DNA of 64,000 nt from Liolophura sinensis. Taxonomy: Eukaryota; Mollusca; Polyplacophora; Chitonida; Chitonidae. The notes beneath the pieces were generated by a model. It did not search any database and was not told the DNA's origin. It was given only the letters and a program-made list of their open reading frames with translations. A program made the translations under genes and the position numbers. The stretch is taken from NCBI RefSeq assembly GCF_032854445.1, contig NC_088307.1, positions 10,106,001-10,170,000 of the forward strand. The letters run 5' to 3'. Below are positions 21,871 to 33,479 of this stretch, in pieces (within the stretch, counting starts at the first letter, position 1; every line of letters starts with the position of its first letter).

Positions 21871-22149
21871 CCTAATAATGAAATAAACGCAAAGTATTGC
21901 AGGCGGGGGTCACAGCACTGGGCTGATTGAAGGCAAACTCCTTGACAAGAATCTGCTTGCCCTGAGAGGCAATAGATGAAGTTAAATGCCCCATACAAAT
22001 TAACTGTGTTCCTTGGGTTTACTTGGAATAGAGTACAAGGCTGATATTGTTAATGAAGAGGTATCTGCATTGGCCTTCCTTTACACAAGAGCAACTCTAC
22101 ATATGAATAGTGTTACATTTCAAGATTTTCCCCCTTGATTATTTGATTT
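21871..22149. other. Short spacer between RT remnant and 109-bp array
   Basis: No feature seen; it may include the 3' end of the RT element. Confidence 0.3.
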
Positions 22150-23345
22150 TTGTATGTCTTTGTGATGACAACGCCGAGTACAGATAATTTCTAGACCAGA
22201 TCACTGCATTGTTTTACCTGTTCTAGCTATGGCGCTAGTGGACTTGTACACTGCTACTTTGTATGTTAATGTGATGACAACAGAGTGTACAGATAATTTC
22301 TAGACCAGATCACTGCATTGTTTTACCTGTTCTAGCTATGGTGCTAGTGGACTTGTACACTGCTACTTTGTATGTTAATGTGATGACAACAGAGTGTACA
22401 GATAATTTCTAGACCAGATCACTGCATTGTTTTACCTGTTCTAGCTATGGTGCTAGTGGACTTGTACACTGCTCCTTTGTAGGTTATGTGATGACAACAG
22501 AGCGTACAAGTAATTTTAGACCAGATCACTGCATTGTTTTACCTGTTCTAGCTATGGTGCTAGTGGACTTGTACACTGCTACTTTGTATGTTAATGTGAT
22601 GACAACAGAGCGTACAGATAATTTCTAGACCGGATAACTGCATTGTTTTACCTGTTCTAGCTATGGTGTTAGTGGACTTGTACATTGCCACTTTGTATGT
22701 TAATGTGATGACAACGCTGCGTACAGATAATTTCTAGACCAGATCACTGCATTGTTTTACCTGTTCTAGCTATGGTGCTAGTGGACTTGTAAACTGCTCC
22801 TTTGTAGGTTATGTGATGACAACAGAGCGTACAAGTAACTTTAGACCAGATCACTGCATTGTTTTACCTGTCCTAGCTATGGTGCTAGTGGACGTGTACA
22901 CTGCTACTTTGTATGTTAATGTGATGACAACGCATCGTACAGATAATTTCTAGACCGGATCACTGCATTGTTTTACCTGTTCTAGCTAAGGTGCTAGTGG
23001 ATTTGCACACTGCTACTTTGTATGTTAATGTGATGACAACAGAGTGTACAGATAATTTCTAGACCAGATAACTGCATTGTTTTACCTGTTCTAGCTATGA
23101 TGCTAGTGGACGTGTACACTGCTACTTTGTATGTTAATGTGATGACAACAGAGCGCACAAGTAACTTTAGACCAGATCACTGCATTGTTTTACCTGTTCT
23201 AGCTAAGGTGCTAGTGGATTTGCACACTGCTACTTTGTATGTTTATGTGATGACAACGCAGTGTACAGATAATTTCTAGACCGGATAACTGCATTGTTTT
23301 ACCTGTTCTAGCTATGGTGCTAGTGGACTTGTACGCTGCTGCTTT
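22150..23345. repeat. Minisatellite, 107-109-bp unit, about 11 copies, within an R1 repeat
   Basis: Units carry GTGATGACAACAGAGTGTAC, ATTTCTAGACCAGATCACTG, TTTTACCTGTTCTAGC and GTGCTAGTGGACTTGTACAC. Measured from the TTCTAGCTA motif the spacing is 109, 109, 107, 109, 109, 107, 109, 109, 108 and 109 bp. The unit is a segment of R1: the sequence continues directly into R1 after the last unit (23340-23590). Confidence 0.93.
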
Positions 23346-23590
23346 ACATATACATGAACATTAGGAATAAAAGTCTTACTTAAGTAAATTGACAAGAAGA
23401 CCGTATGACTGTGACCATATGTCAATTATCAGTGTCATCGCTGTGATTACTGAAAGACTGTCTGTACTGTAGGCTAGTATATTGCAATTAACATCACTGC
23501 ATTTTTGTACCTAATTCTGTTTAAGCCGCTTGCCAGCTATCACACTGTCGTTGCTGTTGTGACTTTGATCTCTGTGTAGTACGTCTTTAA
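23346..23590 (+). repeat. Dispersed repeat R1, part that flanks the 109-bp array
   Basis: It contains GAATAAAAGTCTTACTTAAG, AAATTGACAAGAAG, TGACCATATGTCAATTATC and a second R1-like set with CCAGCTATCACACTGTCG. Confidence 0.6.
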
Positions 23591-23805
23591 GTATATTTAT
23601 ATATCTTTATCCCAAACACATTATTCTACGCTTGCATTCAAGACATGCCACTGAACGGAAGTGGAGTGTATGTCTTGTGACCTTTATCGTAATAGGTAGA
23701 GGCTAATCAAGCAAATTAGGGACATTAAACGTGAAAAAAGAGAGCTTCTTGGCAGATAGTCCACCAGAAGATAATCGTCATCCCATGAACGAGATTAGAT
23801 CTAAG

Positions 23806-24048
23806 GGACCTTGACTCAGTTGGTAGCGCGCTGGAGCAGCGTAATGACCCAGGAGCCTCTCGCCATGCGGTCTCTGTGACTTGAAGTCCACTTTCTAAGA
23901 GGGAAGGTCTGCAACAACCTGCGGATGGTCGTGGGTTTCCTCTAGGCTCTGCCCGTTTCCTCCTACCATAATGCTGGCCGAAATATATAAGTGAAATATT
24001 CTTGAGTACGGCGTAAAACACCAATCAAATTAAATAAATAAATAAATA
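23806..24048 (+). repeat. SINE A, nearly full length
   Basis: The head GACTCAGTTGGTAGCGCG is present; about 20 bp around the CAGCTCATGCTGG part are lost. It ends in an AAATAAATAAATAAATAG tail. Confidence 0.88.
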
Positions 24049-24204
24049 GATCTAACTAAAATGTGTCAAACTTTTGCAAATCTCCAAATAGGTTTTGGTC
24101 GCCGGCTGGTTAAAGAAATAACCATGTTAACTACCTTTTTTAAGGCCATTTATATTAAAATTGAAGAGAAACACATACCGTCAGAGTTGTTTTAGGCGTA
24201 CTAC

Positions 24205-24475
24205 TTCGGTGGGCAAATGGTTAGAGCGTAAGCCTCGAAGTCGGGAGACTCAGGATCAAACACTGGTCGGGTCATACCATACTCTCAGTACTGAGAGGTC
24301 AGAGCAAGGAAACACGACTGGCTGGCCCGGAATTTGGATTATGTGACTGGGTGGGGTGTCATGCCTGGTGTCTTCGGTCTGATACTTCAGGGGCGGCGGC
24401 ATGAACCCGTCCTGCCACACACACACGCAACGACTGAAAAATTATAAGACGTAAAATCCCAAGATACATATATAC
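24205..24475 (+). repeat. SINE B, near full length
   Basis: This is a second tRNA-derived family. The head has GCAAATGGTTAGAGCGTAAG (box A-like) and CAGGATCAAACACTGG (box B-like). The body includes CACTGAGAGG-type sequence, AGAGCAAGGAAACACGACTG and GACTGGGTGGGGTGTCATG, and the end is AACGACTGAAAAATTATAAG. A sister copy lies at 45405-45720. Its 3' end resembles that of SINE C. Confidence 0.8.
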
Positions 24476-24479
24476 ATAT

Positions 24480-25250
24480 ATACATAAATACTTACATACA
24501 TGCATAAATATATACATGTCGTTGTTTTAAGCTAGTTTTACAGATTCTTGGATTTAGCCAGAATTTAGCGTCCAAGAATTTATCCTCGATGAGACTATCT
24601 GAAATTCGGTGATACATGTGAAATTTATGCTCTAGCTATCAGGTCACCAAAGTGGTCCTCTCTCTAAAATTCTACAGAGAGTAGAACAACAGTATTATTG
24701 AAGGTATGGACGGAACAACGCGGACCTTTGGCGATCTTTTTCAGGTATTACACTATGTAATTCCACTCAATGCAGGGTAAGCATTCAATAGCGGAATAAG
24801 ACTAAGCATTTTTTTTCTTCATTTTTTTGTGCCTTGCTTCCTTTTCTTCCTCTTACCCGGTCCCTTAGTTCCGAGTTTCTACTATTCATAACATAAAGTT
24901 TTGTTAGTCCTGTGAACACACTTTGATCTGCCGCTTTTACCATGCACTCTCGAGACAATCGATATTTCGATTCGAAATCCCACTGGCCAGATCCCAGAGC
25001 ATGCACAAAGTAGGTATACAGGCATGAAGGCTGATGACTTAACTGGACAATGTAACGAGAGTCCTTTCATCTTTCAATAAACTGAGAAGCTTATTAGCAA
25101 CTAATGGCACTTCAAAGTCCGTTTAAGAATAGGTCGTTACTTCCGGATTAAAATCAGTATTGCGTAACTCACCACTTAGGCAACCTCGGGCTGATTGACG
25201 TATGTCAATTCCTAGAGGAGTAAAGTTAAGACGTCCTAGTTCGCAATGTA
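24480..25250. other. Non-coding stretch
   Basis: It begins with an ACATATATACATA-type simple tract. No supported exon or RNA follows. Confidence 0.35.
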
Positions 25251-25254
25251 AAAG

Positions 25255-25312
25255 ACTACACAGATGTAAACCAGCGACGACAGTGTGAAATCGTGAGTGT
25301 CACGATATGGTC
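25255..25312 (-). repeat. Dispersed repeat R1, short fragment
   Basis: ACCAGCGACGACAGTGTGA matches the end block of R1 in minus orientation. Confidence 0.35.
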
Positions 25313-25379
25313 CAGATAGCTAAAAGATGAATAATATCAATCGAAGTATTAAAAATTATCAGGAAAAATAAATGGTTGT

Positions 25380-25475
25380 ATTTCACTCTCACCGTTCTTG
25401 TGACCTCGGTGCCACGAAGCAGTCGACGACGCTTGTATGACCGTTCTTGTGACCTCGGTGCCATGAAACAGTCTA
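25380..25475. repeat. Tandem duplication of about 58 bp
   Basis: GTTCTTGTGACCTCGGTGCC occurs twice (about 25394 and 25442) with ACGAAGCAGTC or ATGAAACAGTC following. It explains the repeated peptide in the minus-strand frame, which is not a gene. Confidence 0.6.
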
Positions 25476-25635
25476 GCGTTCGTTGTTTCCAACGAATATG
25501 GGGCACATATACGTACGTCACACGCCAGAATGTTCGTCAGTAATTTGCCCGCATGACCTAAATCCACAAATTACGATTCGTCTGAATAAATGCTCATGTT
25601 TCAACGTCGCTTTCTTCAATATTTAAGCCGTACAT

Positions 25636-25792
25636 GGGAGAGTCTGCCAGCAACCTACTGATGGTCGTGGGTTTCTCCCCAGGGCTCTGCCCGGCTTCCT
25701 CTCACCAAAATGCTGGCCACCGTAGTATAAGTGAAATATTGTTGAGTGTGGCGTAAAACACCAATTAAACAAATTAATAAATTAATATTTAA
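25636..25792 (+). repeat. SINE A, 5'-truncated
   Basis: It starts in the core at GAGAGTCTGCCAGCAACC and ends in an AAACAAATTAATAAAT tail. Confidence 0.85.
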
Positions 25793-25945
25793 GTCATATT
25801 ACGACGGTGCGTTCGGTCATAATGCGGTCATACATTTATTATAGTGGTGCTTGATGGATTCGGCAGGACTAACACGCCTCACTTACGAACATTTAAGCGA
25901 ACGCAAGACAGGAGTTGGGATTACTCTTTTTTACCTTTTAACATT

Positions 25946-26060
25946 TGAGTGAATGAGTGAGTGAGTGCTTAGGATTTAACGTCGTATTTAACATTTTTAA
26001 GCCATATGACGACGCAGGAGTCCTTAGAGTGCATGTAATGTGCCTTGCACTGGTATAGCC
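25946..26060 (-). repeat. SINE C, 3' part
   Basis: GAGTGAGTGAGTGCTTAGG, TTTAACGTCGTATTTAAC, ATGACGACGCAGGAGTCC and GTGCATGTAATGTGCC match the minus strand of the SINE C tail. Homology fades after about 26060. Confidence 0.65.
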
Positions 26061-27080
26061 AATCATGATGATAAGACAGCCGCTGTGAATTATAGTGGTG
26101 ATTCACAGGGCGAGTCACTAAACGGTTTCACAGCACTAAGGTCAAATTTCCATCCCAGTGCCTGATATCATAGGGCAAAACGAGGGATTCAAACAAAACC
26201 ATGTTAAGTCCGATTAAACGACTCTTAAACACAATCTTTCCAAAGTTCCGAATTTTACTATTTCTAAGTGGCATAGGAACTGTCTAACGCGTCCACTCTT
26301 AAACACCTCAAATAACTTTAGTTCATCTCTGTCTGGTAAAATTATATTGTATAATTATCTTAATCTTAGTTGTAAATCATCACATTGCAATTTTTAGATG
26401 TGGTGGTCAACAATATGTTGAAAGGACGACCCAGAAAGGACTAATGACCACATATTTCACCCAGTCGCCTAGAGCATACTTTGCGTCTTTCCTACATCAC
26501 TGGAAACTGTTGACCACTTCTCTGTATGAATCCATCCTATTTTCGTACTTTATATACTTTCTTAGTTCCTTGGTAATTTGAGTTAAACTTCGCTTTGGGA
26601 ATTGACCTTGCGATTATTCTCGGAATGTCCTTTTTGGTTGACGGCTGGAATACGAATGTCTGTTTCGACGCATTGATATAGAATACCAGTCCGGAAAAAC
26701 AAATTGCTTATACAGAAACAGAAACACTGTGCCTCCGACCATAGCAGGAACTACTTCAACAATCAAGTATTTAGACACGATTTATTCCTCTCCAAAAGAT
26801 ACTGTTTCCGGTGTTGAACGGAAAACCCGTGGTCGGGAACTATTTTGGAAGCTGGAGCTTGGTTCATTTTCTCCTTAAAGCTTAAATGACAATGTTATGG
26901 TGATTTGCAACGTAACATCCTGTCAACCACATGGTTCTAACATAACACAACTGTTCAAGAGCCATCGCAGACATGGTAGGCGGAAGTTTAATAAGGTGTC
27001 GATTCATAGCAACATAACTGTCAGCTGTCTGATTGTCTAAAACAATTAACAGCATGCGCGCTCTGCGCACAGTATGATAT
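26061..27080. other. Non-coding stretch
   Basis: No exon, RNA or repeat that I can support. Confidence 0.35.
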
Positions 27081-27082
27081 TG

Positions 27083-27232
27083 ATTTATATATTTGATTGG
27101 TGTTTTACGCCGTACTCAAGAATATTTCACTTATACGACGGCCGCCAGCATTATGGTGGGAGGAAACCGGGCAGAGCCCGGGGAAACCCCACGACCATCC
27201 ACAGGTTGATTCCAGACCTTCCCACTTACGGC
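27083..27232 (-). repeat. SINE A, 5'-truncated
   Basis: The tail and core match the consensus closely up to CTTCCCACTTACGGCC. Confidence 0.88.
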
Positions 27233-27789
27233 CACAGTATGATATGCACTTTCTCTTAAAATAATGAGTAAAATGACAACAGAAGTAACATCTACTTTTA
27301 TACTTTAAAATCCAGTCAGAACAGTTATTACAGCTAAAAATAGACTGCTCCTAAAATTAAAGTACGTAGATGTAGATAGGGGTCTTGATTTAATCAACGT
27401 ACCACGGATTTTAAATGATCGAGAGGTTTGCAAAGCTGTGTATTTTCATGTATTTTCTACCAATATACAAAACCAATTGCATCCAAGATATTTAATTACG
27501 CGAAAGTAGTTAATAATTTGAAATGTCAGATTATATGTCTGGTAGATACAGTTTTGACCGCGAACCGTCAGACTTCATTTACAATCCGTGTCAACCATGA
27601 CAGGTAACCATGACAATGTAAAAAATGATGATTTAACAAGTCTGCTGTTGAGAGGTTCGAAGTACAGACAACCGAGAAAGATAAATATGAGAGATAAGAA
27701 GAATGTAGTCCTATAAGCGTTTGAAAATTTTGCAAATTATGGTCTAAACGGGAGAAAGCAGAACCCTCCGTCCTTGACACTTGGCTTGA

Positions 27790-29070
27790 GCTAGATGGAT
27801 GTATGCCATCGATCATAACAACACCTATGCTCATTTGACATCAAAGCAAGTCCAACAGGTACTTGATCACCTTCAAACAAAATACGTTATTATTTCTGCG
27901 GACAAAGCCCCTAATAATAATGTATTTGTTTGCAAGAATTATTGCTATCAAGTTCTTCTGAAGGAGCTTAATAATGCCGCAAATACTCTGAAAGAACTAT
28001 TTAAAAAAACATCAGAATATTCTTGAGTACGGCGTAAGTACATAAATAAATAAATAAATACATAAATAAATAAATAAATGAAAAAATGTAAGTCCTTTCT
28101 CAAACAGAGAAGTATATTCGCACCTTCCCGTCACACCGACATACCATAACTTCATTGGATTCCAGAAAAGCATAAATCTCCATTCATGGCTCGCTTTATT
28201 GCAGGGTCAAAAAGCTGTAACACCAAAGTTGTATCAACCATTTCAACGAAAGCACAAGAAGAAGTAGAGTCATTTTGGAACAAATACTGTTGTGGAATAG
28301 CAAACTATCCAGGCGTCAACTGTATGTGGATAATTAAAAGCTCCGCAAACGTTTTACTGAAGCTTATACTTACCGTATAAGGACACGTCTACTTGGGATT
28401 TCTCCACCCTCTATACTATATTCCTCACATGGATTTAACAAATAGAATTTCATCATTAATTTTTTATGTGTTTAGTAAAACCGGTCACCGCTATGTTAAC
28501 GTCAGAGGCAACAAAGGCTTCTTCACTTCCGCTACATACAAGAGTTACCATTCATGGGATGCTTCTATGTCCACTGAGTTGTTTTGATTTTTCATTCATA
28601 ACATCTATGTGAAATTTGGGGGAAACCATCAACAATATATAGGTATTCCGATTGGCACAAATTGTGCCCCTCTTCTCAAATGAATACGACTATATGCAAA
28701 AACTAAAAAGAAGTAATCCTCACCAGGCCCGATCTTTCTCATTCACTAAAGGGTATATTAATGATCTGCTGGCTTTAAACAATCCTTATATAGCAAAGGC
28801 TGAGAAAGATATTTACCCACTGGATTAAACAAAAACCACAGATTTTCCAGATGGTAAATCTTACCTGAACCCATAATTGTACAAAGGCCTAAACGGTTTC
28901 CTCTCCCGCAGGATTTACAACAAGAGGGATAGTTTCAATTTTGACATTGTAAATTATCATTACTTGGACTGCAATATACCAAAGTGCCCGGCATATGGCG
29001 TGTAAATATCCCGCCTTGTAGCATTTACTAGATCCTGCGTCTTGTGAGATACAGAATCTCTGGCGTTCTG
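27790..29070 (+). mobile_element. Penelope-like reverse transcriptase element, decayed copy 3
   Basis: The longest recognisable series: ADKAPNNNVFVCKNYCY, NFIGFQKSI-like, ARFIAGSKSCNTKV, GVNCMWIIKSS, LYYIPHMDL, FIHNIYVKFGGN, GIPIGTNCAP (out of frame with neighbours), YINDLLALNNPYI (the first Asp of the YIDD motif is Asn here), KSYLNP, FLSRRIYNKRDSFNFDIVN and IPKCPAYGV. A short SINE A tail piece (28016-28080) interrupts it. Many stops and frame changes are present. Inactive. Confidence 0.78.
28016..28080 (+). repeat. SINE A, tail fragment only
   Basis: AATATTCTTGAGTACGGCGT is followed by a run of AAAT units, inserted in or joined to the RT remnant. Confidence 0.7.
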
Positions 29071-29427
29071 CTTTATAATTGTCCGCTCAACCCGGGGCTA
29101 GGTGCGCTATATTCATGGTCTTGAATTAGATAGCCCCGTTGGATATATGACCAAATGCAATGCAAGCGCAGCTGAGATACATATTTTGTTATCGACAATT
29201 GATATTCTTGCGAGCTCCATGATCTGAATACTGATTTCACTCGTCGCACAGAACATACCTTATTGAAATCTGTTGACTAAATCTTTTTGCATGAGGTATA
29301 CTTTCTTAGTTCTTTGGTGGCTTGTGTTATACGTCGTTTTTGGAATTGGCCTGGGAATAATGGACCTGAAACGTCCTTATTGGTTGACGGCTGGTATACG
29401 AATGTTTGTTTTGCCGTATAGATCCTT

Positions 29428-29667
29428 GTTGCAGGATGGATTTCCACGGATTTGTACCTAGTGCTGCTTCAGAGAGACGACCTACCGAAGATAAGTAAGC
29501 CCCCACCCATTATAGTGACACGGGTCAACCAGGTTTTGCACTATCCCCTTAATGCTGGACGCCAAACAAGAAAGCTACAACTTCCTATTTTAAAGTCTTA
29601 GGTGTGACCGGACCCAGAACTGACCGCAGAAGCGAACGCTCTGCCAACTGAGTAATTGGGGTCGGTT
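29428..29667 (-). repeat. SINE C, 5' two thirds with head
   Basis: The minus strand reads CTCAGTTGGCAGAGCGTTCG (box A-like head), then the body TAGCTTTCTTGTTTGGCGTC, GGGGATAGTGCAAAACCTGG and TTACTTATCTTCGG. The usual 3' end is missing. Confidence 0.75.
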
Positions 29668-29751
29668 CATACTTTCACAATAGTTTCCAATTGTTTTATT
29701 GTGGGTTAACTAATACAAGAGGAAGTTTCTCAACATCACTTATTTATCAGG

Positions 29752-29870
29752 TATGTAATTTATTCATTTATTTGATGGGAGTCGAACGCAATACTCAGAT
29801 TTTTTTCATCAAAGGACGAAACTCAGGTTGGAGGGCGGAGCAAAGCGGTGAACCCGGAGTAAAGCCCTCC
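29752..29870 (-). repeat. Highly diverged SINE A-like segment
   Basis: TTCATTTATTTGATGGGAGT, ATACTCAGATTTTTTTCATC, GGTTGGAGG and GAACCCGGAGTAAAGCC follow the SINE A minus-strand order with many differences. Confidence 0.35.
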
Positions 29871-29899
29871 CTTTCCCCATATTCTATAATCTTTTTCTT

Positions 29900-31360
29900 T
29901 TAGCCTGTCTTCTATAGACAGCTGTCGGTAAAATCATTAATACTCGCTACCAAATTTGCCTTTAGTCAGTGACACGTAACTACAAAAGTTCTACACATGG
30001 ATATGTTGAAAGTCTAAATTCTTGCACACAAAATGAGTTTTGAACACTTTTTCTAATTCATAATAACTGCATAAATAACTGTGTCGACTGTAAGAACTCA
30101 TTCCCGTGAGTGACGGCGTCATGTTGAGCTCGTAAAACTCCTTCCCGCCTGTATCAAAATGGTCCAAAACTGTGAAATCATTTGTTCTTTCCTTTATTAC
30201 GTCACAATTATCGGTGTATGTGTGTTCATAAAACATAAATGAAGTACACACGCACTGCAACATCACAGAAGAAAACGATGTGTTTTACTGTCATTTGGAC
30301 CTTCTGTATACCTCGTCTTCGAGTCTTCCATTATTAACAAAACAGGGGCATGCTGGACATTGGGAGGAGTTCAATATGTTTTGAAGAAGGGCGACACCAA
30401 TTACCTAAACTGCTACCGATTTTAATGTAAATGATGTTTCTGGCACTGCTATATTTGACATTTTTTGCACGTTTTAATATAACACAACCTTCATAAATGA
30501 ATTTATTTGATATTTTGTGGCATTAGATCTCACGACAGAATGGTTCTAGAGATGGATGTTATGACATTCTGTTATAATAAAAACCATTTAGTCTATTCGC
30601 TGAGACAGTAATTAAGGATGTATTATTGGATGCAGTTTGTCCTAACCGCATGTTCGCGCACCTGTTGTAAAACCAAGTACTCGTTTTTGACGAAATATGA
30701 CGTAACCCGAGGCAATGAGTTATTGGTGTTGAAACCAGGCTTATGGATTTTAACATTATAAATTACAAAAGGTGTTTCAACTGCATTTTCCAGGCAAAAT
30801 ATAGACGTAAAACATATTAGTGTGTAGAGCTTGTTTTGTTACGTATCACTAACAGGCAACTGACTATAGGAAAACGTGATAACTTCTAGCTGCATGCATT
30901 CATATATTCTTGAGGCCATCAAGGAGTGGTAAAACAAAAGCTTTGTCACGTACCAGCAAGTTCCATTTCTTGACACCACTCCAATCCCCGCTGTATACAA
31001 GGCTACGCGCTGTATGGCTACTGTCTTTACATAGAAGCAATTCCTTTGTCCGTGTGTGCTGGACACAGCTCTTCCGTAGCATATCCCGTTTGGTCGCGTT
31101 TAGGTCCTCTTGATGCTACATTCCACAGAGTCAACTGTCATGTCTTTCCGGAAAGCTGATAACTGTACACAAGGGAATGTATATTTGTAACAGTCGGAAA
31201 AGCTCCTCCGCGCGCGTTCGGGTGTTCGTACATGGCATACCGTGAAGCCACCGTAGTGTTGCACTACATTTGATTTATTTCAGTCCACCCTGAAGGATCT
31301 TAAAAGAGAGCCTACCAGTGTCTCAGAACGGCTTCATTCTCAAAACAGTTCATTCTAAAA
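29900..31360. other. Upstream region of the GPCR gene
   Basis: I see no exon or repeat I can support. It should hold the promoter and 5' UTR of the GPCR at 31368; a clear TATA box could not be picked out. Confidence 0.35.
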
Positions 31361-31367
31361 GCGCGCT

Positions 31368-32678
31368 ATGTTATCAGCCAACAGTACTATCGTGGGAAAT
31401 TCCACAGGGAACAGCACTGACCGGCAACCATCTGTATCTTTCGTCGCCATCTTAGGAGTTGTGATCGTAATAGGTACATTGGCCAATGGTTACGTCCTTG
31501 TGGTTTTAATGGATAAGTCGCGACGCTCGACTTTTAACATGACTATAGTTAACCTGGCCATCGTTGATACTCTGGTGCTCCTAGTGGTCATCCCAATGTG
31601 TCTGGTGACGTTATTGTTTTCTGACTTCGCGACGAGAGTTTGCAGCATCAGCGGAATACTCAGCCAGGTTATGATGACTTATTCTTTGCATGTCCAGTGT
31701 CTCATTCTCTACGCTAACTTTCGCATCGTGACTAATCTTTCACTAAATAACAAAGCCACTCTTAGTCTTCTGCGCCTGACACTCATCAGTGTGGCTTGTT
31801 TAGCTGTGGATACATGTGTCGTGGTCTACCCTAAAACTAAATACGGAAGCCTTCAAAAACTTTCTTCGGCCGGCTTCTGTTTCTTTATCATTGACAATAA
31901 GTTTTGGAGCAAGGTGGTGTTAATGTTTTACGTCATCCACTTATCAACTTCGGTTTTGTTGTGCACTATATTTTACATTGTTTTGACCCGATTTGTCCGG
32001 AAAAACTCAGCCCGAAAAGGGCTGGCCCGTCAAAGACAAATATTCATCTTTAAGATGATGTTTCGCAAGCTTTTAATTTGGGTACTGTGCTATTCCTTCA
32101 TCTTTGTTACTCGCATCGTTGGATACAAAAATAAGTGGCCGGAAGTGACGTTTCAGGCGAGTTACGTCCTGTTATGGTCTAATTCTGTCCTGAATCCGTT
32201 GTGTCACATCCTCACATCTCCTCTCAGAAGAAAAATTGTGTCTTGGTGGTCGACTCTGGTGGCGACAGTACATCCTCAGGGTGACACACAGCTGACTAAT
32301 CAACGCACCAGAGGCTCAGATCAACACAACTCTTTATGTAACCCTGCAATGACTGAACAATGCAATTCTGTTAGCCGATCATTGCAAGATAGAATGGAAA
32401 CTCTAACATATGCAACGATATATTTAACAGACGCTGAAGGAAATCAGGCACAAAACCAACCATGCCAACGAAGAACGGATACGCTTGATAGAGGTGTCAC
32501 AAAAGCATCACAACACCTAACCACACCTTGTCAAGGAAACACAGGAAATGTTTGCGCAAGACGACAGAGGCTCAACAAGGTGACGCCACTAATAATTCAA
32601 CCAGACAACTTATCAAACACACATCTCAGATTCCCGGTACAGAAAGGCGTGCACCAGCTAGATGATCAAACCTTGTAG
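31368..32678 (+). CDS. Rhodopsin-class (class A) G protein-coupled receptor, intronless, divergent
   Basis: This 436-residue single-exon protein has seven hydrophobic segments at about residues 24-47, 58-84, 92-117, 135-154, 182-207, 231-251 and 262-283. Class A landmarks are Asn40 (LANGYVL, TM1), Asp67 (NLAIVD, TM2), Cys92 at the start of TM3 with Cys171 in loop 2 for the usual disulfide, and SVLNP in TM7. The extracellular N-terminus has three NST glycosylation sites (Asn5, 11, 15). DRY is replaced by NFR (117-119), NPxxY by NPLCH (276-280), and TM6 lacks the CWxP proline. The tail of about 150 residues is polar, rich in Q, T and R. The ligand is unknown; it probably belongs to an expanded invertebrate orphan family. 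The start at 31368 is the only one ahead of TM1 with the glycosylation cluster. Confidence 0.85.
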   Translation: MLSANSTIVGNSTGNSTDRQPSVSFVAILGVVIVIGTLANGYVLVVLMDKSRRSTFNMTIVNLAIVDTLVLLVVIPMCLVTLLFSDFATRVCSISGILSQVMMTYSLHVQCLILYANFRIVTNLSLNNKATLSLLRLTLISVACLAVDTCVVVYPKTKYGSLQKLSSAGFCFFIIDNKFWSKVVLMFYVIHLSTSVLLCTIFYIVLTRFVRKNSARKGLARQRQIFIFKMMFRKLLIWVLCYSFIFVTRIVGYKNKWPEVTFQASYVLLWSNSVLNPLCHILTSPLRRKIVSWWSTLVATVHPQGDTQLTNQRTRGSDQHNSLCNPAMTEQCNSVSRSLQDRMETLTYATIYLTDAEGNQAQNQPCQRRTDTLDRGVTKASQHLTTPCQGNTGNVCARRQRLNKVTPLIIQPDNLSNTHLRFPVQKGVHQLDDQTL

Positions 32679-33459
32679 CTTATCTGTGTAGACCGACGGA
32701 GCCTGGGTTTGAAGGGTCAGGGGAAGGGCACACAGGCTTAATTTGGGCAATTGGTTCCAAGATTTGTCTTCGAACTGAATGAAGGATGCTATAACCGCCT
32801 GACCAGTACAGCTCACTTATCATTTCTGCCTTATCATTTCTAGTTGTCATATTTACCTTTCACGAGAACAATATATATGGTATTCAACCTTCACTGTTCA
32901 ATATTCTATTTATTATTTATATTCTGACATTTTCTCTACATGTATATAAATACGTATTAGTTGATCTGTTGCATCCCTGAAATCTTCGTCGTGTTTCTGA
33001 TTCTATTCACACGCGCTGCATTTTCGTTCACGTCTGTGCTCACAAAACCTTTTACAGTTTTAAACGCTGTCTGTAAGTAACTATACATTCTACAAAGGTG
33101 TTTAATGTTAATGCAATGTAAGTATTTACGTAAATTAAGCACATGAAGAATTTCTACCTCTTTTTTGGCGAACTATATATTGCGCGGAAGTGCAAAATGA
33201 TATCTAACTAGTGTTTTTATCAGTGAAGGAAATACTGGGATTTCACTGATGTATAAATAATAAATTGTACGTCTTAATTATATGGCTTAGACATTTTATC
33301 GTTCGGAGAGAGCCGATGAACTGGAGTTAAAACAGCCCGTTTGTTGTGCAGAGTCAGAAGAACCTAGCTGCTTTGAACTGTTGACAGGATTGGAAATAAC
33401 ACGTGGCATTTATATTATATTTCTGCAGACATCAGGATTCATGTGGTGCGCTAAGCATT
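32679..33459. other. 3' flank of the GPCR gene
   Basis: No further exon. AAATAATAAATTG near 33255-33267 contains no perfect AATAAA but could be a weak poly(A) signal. Confidence 0.3.
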
Positions 33460-33479
33460 ACGGAGGCCTGGTGTCTTTG

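Noticed and set aside
22150-23345. CRISPR-like regular repeat
   Set aside because: The unit is continuous with no unique spacers, and the DNA is clearly from an animal with introns and SINEs.
25300-25567. Minus-strand frame with a repeated GTEVTRTV peptide
   Set aside because: It is explained by a local DNA duplication; no domain or splice context.
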